Assembly (NCBI GenBank): GCA_964535405.1
Contig: CAZHUG010000069.1
Span: 1 to 9,886 of the forward strand
DNA: 9,886 nt
DNA from: Scatomorpha sp964535405
GTDB lineage: Bacteria > Bacillota > Clostridia > Oscillospirales > Oscillospiraceae
Direction: 5' to 3'
Shown here: positions 8,478 to 9,886 of the stretch, piece after piece
Position numbering within the stretch: the stretch's first letter is position 1
Layout: each line of letters starts with the position of its first letter
The notes under the pieces: generated by a model
The model's database searches: none
What the model was told of the DNA's origin: nothing
Seen by the model: only the letters and a program-made list of their open reading frames with translations
Translations under genes and position numbers: made by a program

Positions 8478-9886
8478 TCAGCCAAGCTTCGACAGGCTCT
8501 CCTCCAGATTCGCGACCAGGGCACGGAGCTTTTCGAGCCTGTCGCGCTCGAGCGCGACGACATGCTCGGGCGCGCGGGACACAAAGGCCTCGTTTTCGAG
8601 CTTCTTCAGCTGCCCCTGCATGTGGCCCTGCGCCTTTTTAAGCTCACGCTCGATGCGCTCGCGCTCGGCCGTGAGATCGACCAGCTCCGCCATCGGCATG
8701 TAGAGCTTCGCGTTATCGGTGACGACGGAGACCATGCCCTCGATATCCGCGGGGGCATCGGCGCTTATCTCCACCTCGCTCGCGTAGGCAAGCTTTGACA
8801 GATACACGCCACCTGCCTCAAAGACCGCGGCCTTGTCGGAGGCTATGATGAGTCGTGACTTTCGCGAGGGCGGCACGTTCATCTCAGCCCTGCGGCTGCG
8901 GATGGCGCGTATGGCCTCCATGATAATTTCGAAATCCGCTTCCTCGGCGGGGAAGGCCAGAGACTCGCTGTAGACCGGCCAGTTTTCAATGATGAGCGCC
9001 TCGCCGCTGTGCGGCAGCGCCTGATAAATTTCCTCGGTAATAAACGGCATGAAGGGATGCAGAAGCTTCAAAACCTCGGTCAGGACATACAGGAGCACGC
9101 GCTCGGCCCCCTGCTTTGCCGCGGCATCCTCGCCGTTCAGGCGGGGCTTCGTCAGCTCAATATACCAGTCGCAGTAGGTGTCCCAGATGAAGTCGTAAAT
9201 TTTCTGCGCCGCGATGCCGAGCTCGTATTTATCCAGATTCTCACTCACCTCGCTCACGAGCGTGTTCAGCTTCGAGAGCAGCCAGCGATCCTCAAGCTCC
9301 AGCCCTTCGGGCAGGGCGTTATCCTCAATTGTGAGATTCATCATCACGAAGCGGCTCGCGTTCCAGAGCTTGTTTGCAAAGTTGCGCATCGCCTCGCAGC
9401 GCTCGACATAAAAGCGCATGTCGTTGCCGGGGCTGTTGCCCGTGATGATGTTGAAGCGCAAAGCGTCCGCGCCGAACCGGTCGATCATCTCTATGGGGTC
9501 GATGCCGTTTCCGGAGGATTTGGACATTTTCTTGCCCTCGGAATCCCGGATCAGACCGTGCAGGAGCACGGTGTGGAAGGGCGGCTTTTTCATCTCCTCG
9601 CAGGAGGAGAAAATCATCCGCGCGACCCAGAAGAAAATGATATCATAGCCCGTGACAAGCACGTCGGTCGGGAAGAAATAGTCCAGATCCTCGGTCTCCT
9701 GAGGCCAGCCGAGAGTCGAGAAGGGCCAGAGCGCGGAGGAAAACCAGGTGTCCAGCACATCGGGGTCCTGCTCGATATTCTTGCTGTGGCAGTGCTCGCA
9801 CTCGGCCGCGTCCTCGCGCGAGACGGTCGTGTGACCGCAGTCGGCGCAGTACCAGGCGGGTATGCGATGCCCCCACCAGAGCTGGC
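8478..9886 (-). CDS. valS: Valyl-tRNA synthetase, C-terminal part (5' end outside window)
   Basis: The last 468 residues of ValRS are visible; the frame stays open to the right edge, so the gene's N-terminal half lies outside. The enzyme charges tRNA-Val with valine. The fragment opens with the class I segment QLWWGHRIPAWYC, then a Cys4 cluster (CADC and CEHC) likely to bind zinc, then QDPDVLDTWFSSALWPFS, which is diagnostic for ValRS. The ATP-binding KMSKS loop lies at 9516-9530. The anticodon-binding domain (WNASRF through FMPFITEEIYQ) follows, and the final 65 or so residues form the charged coiled-coil arm (ERERIERELKK onward) typical of ValRS. A GTG at 9758 is an internal codon, not a start, because the conserved protein continues upstream of it. 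No regulatory region is in view. ilvA lies downstream on the same strand and has its own promoter. Confidence 0.97.
   Translation of the reverse strand, partial: QLWWGHRIPAWYCADCGHTTVSREDAAECEHCHSKNIEQDPDVLDTWFSSALWPFSTLGWPQETEDLDYFFPTDVLVTGYDIIFFWVARMIFSSCEEMKKPPFHTVLLHGLIRDSEGKKMSKSSGNGIDPIEMIDRFGADALRFNIITGNSPGNDMRFYVERCEAMRNFANKLWNASRFVMMNLTIEDNALPEGLELEDRWLLSKLNTLVSEVSENLDKYELGIAAQKIYDFIWDTYCDWYIELTKPRLNGEDAAAKQGAERVLLYVLTEVLKLLHPFMPFITEEIYQALPHSGEALIIENWPVYSESLAFPAEEADFEIIMEAIRAIRSRRAEMNVPPSRKSRLIIASDKAAVFEAGGVYLSKLAYASEVEISADAPADIEGMVSVVTDNAKLYMPMAELVDLTAERERIERELKKAQGHMQGQLKKLENEAFVSRAPEHVVALERDRLEKLRALVANLEESLSKLG

Noticed and set aside
9643..9876. 77-codon open frame on the minus strand at the right end
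   Set aside because: It is a shifted frame of valS. The valS frame through this stretch reads the conserved LWWGHRIPAWYC and Cys cluster.

Overview
The window looks like a chromosomal piece of a fairly GC-rich Gram-positive bacterium of the class Clostridia. This rests on strong AAGGAGG-type ribosome binding sites, a lipoprotein signal peptide, Dlt-type envelope genes and the type of ValRS and threonine ammonia-lyase. I infer the Oscillospiraceae/Ruminococcaceae neighbourhood from general character only; no species is recognised.

Positions 1-7114 on the plus strand form one tightly packed six-gene operon. It has a plausible extended -10 promoter at 51-79. Gene junctions are 5, 11, 3 and 13 bases, followed by a 16-base overlap, and a strong hairpin terminator ends the operon at 7130-7165. 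The first gene encodes a 1011-residue surface lipoprotein with an amidotransferase-like N-terminal region, five FG-GAP/VCBS calcium-binding repeats and a carbohydrate-deacetylase-like region. It is followed by a complete Dlt-type acylation set in an unusual order: dltA-like ligase, dltC-like carrier protein, dltB-like MBOAT transferase, dltD-like SGNH protein and a 47-residue dltX-like peptide ending in FIYEGF. The small last gene is easy to miss because it starts inside the dltD-like gene.

By analogy with the teichoic acid D-alanylation pathway, the ligase would activate an amino acid and load it on the carrier's Ser38 phosphopantetheine. The MBOAT protein would pass it across the membrane to Tyr44 of the DltX-like peptide, and the DltD-like protein would transfer it to an extracellular polymer. 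The lipoprotein at the head of the operon, the permuted gene order, the short DltD and an Ala where DltA normally has its selectivity Cys all suggest a variant system, perhaps acting on a polymer other than teichoic acid. That last step is inference.

Positions 7171-9886 on the minus strand hold two housekeeping genes. ilvA (threonine ammonia-lyase with an ACT domain) has its own near-consensus promoter. Upstream of it is the 3' two-fifths or so of valS (valyl-tRNA synthetase), which runs off the right edge. ilvA converges on the dlt-like operon and shares the bidirectional terminator with it.
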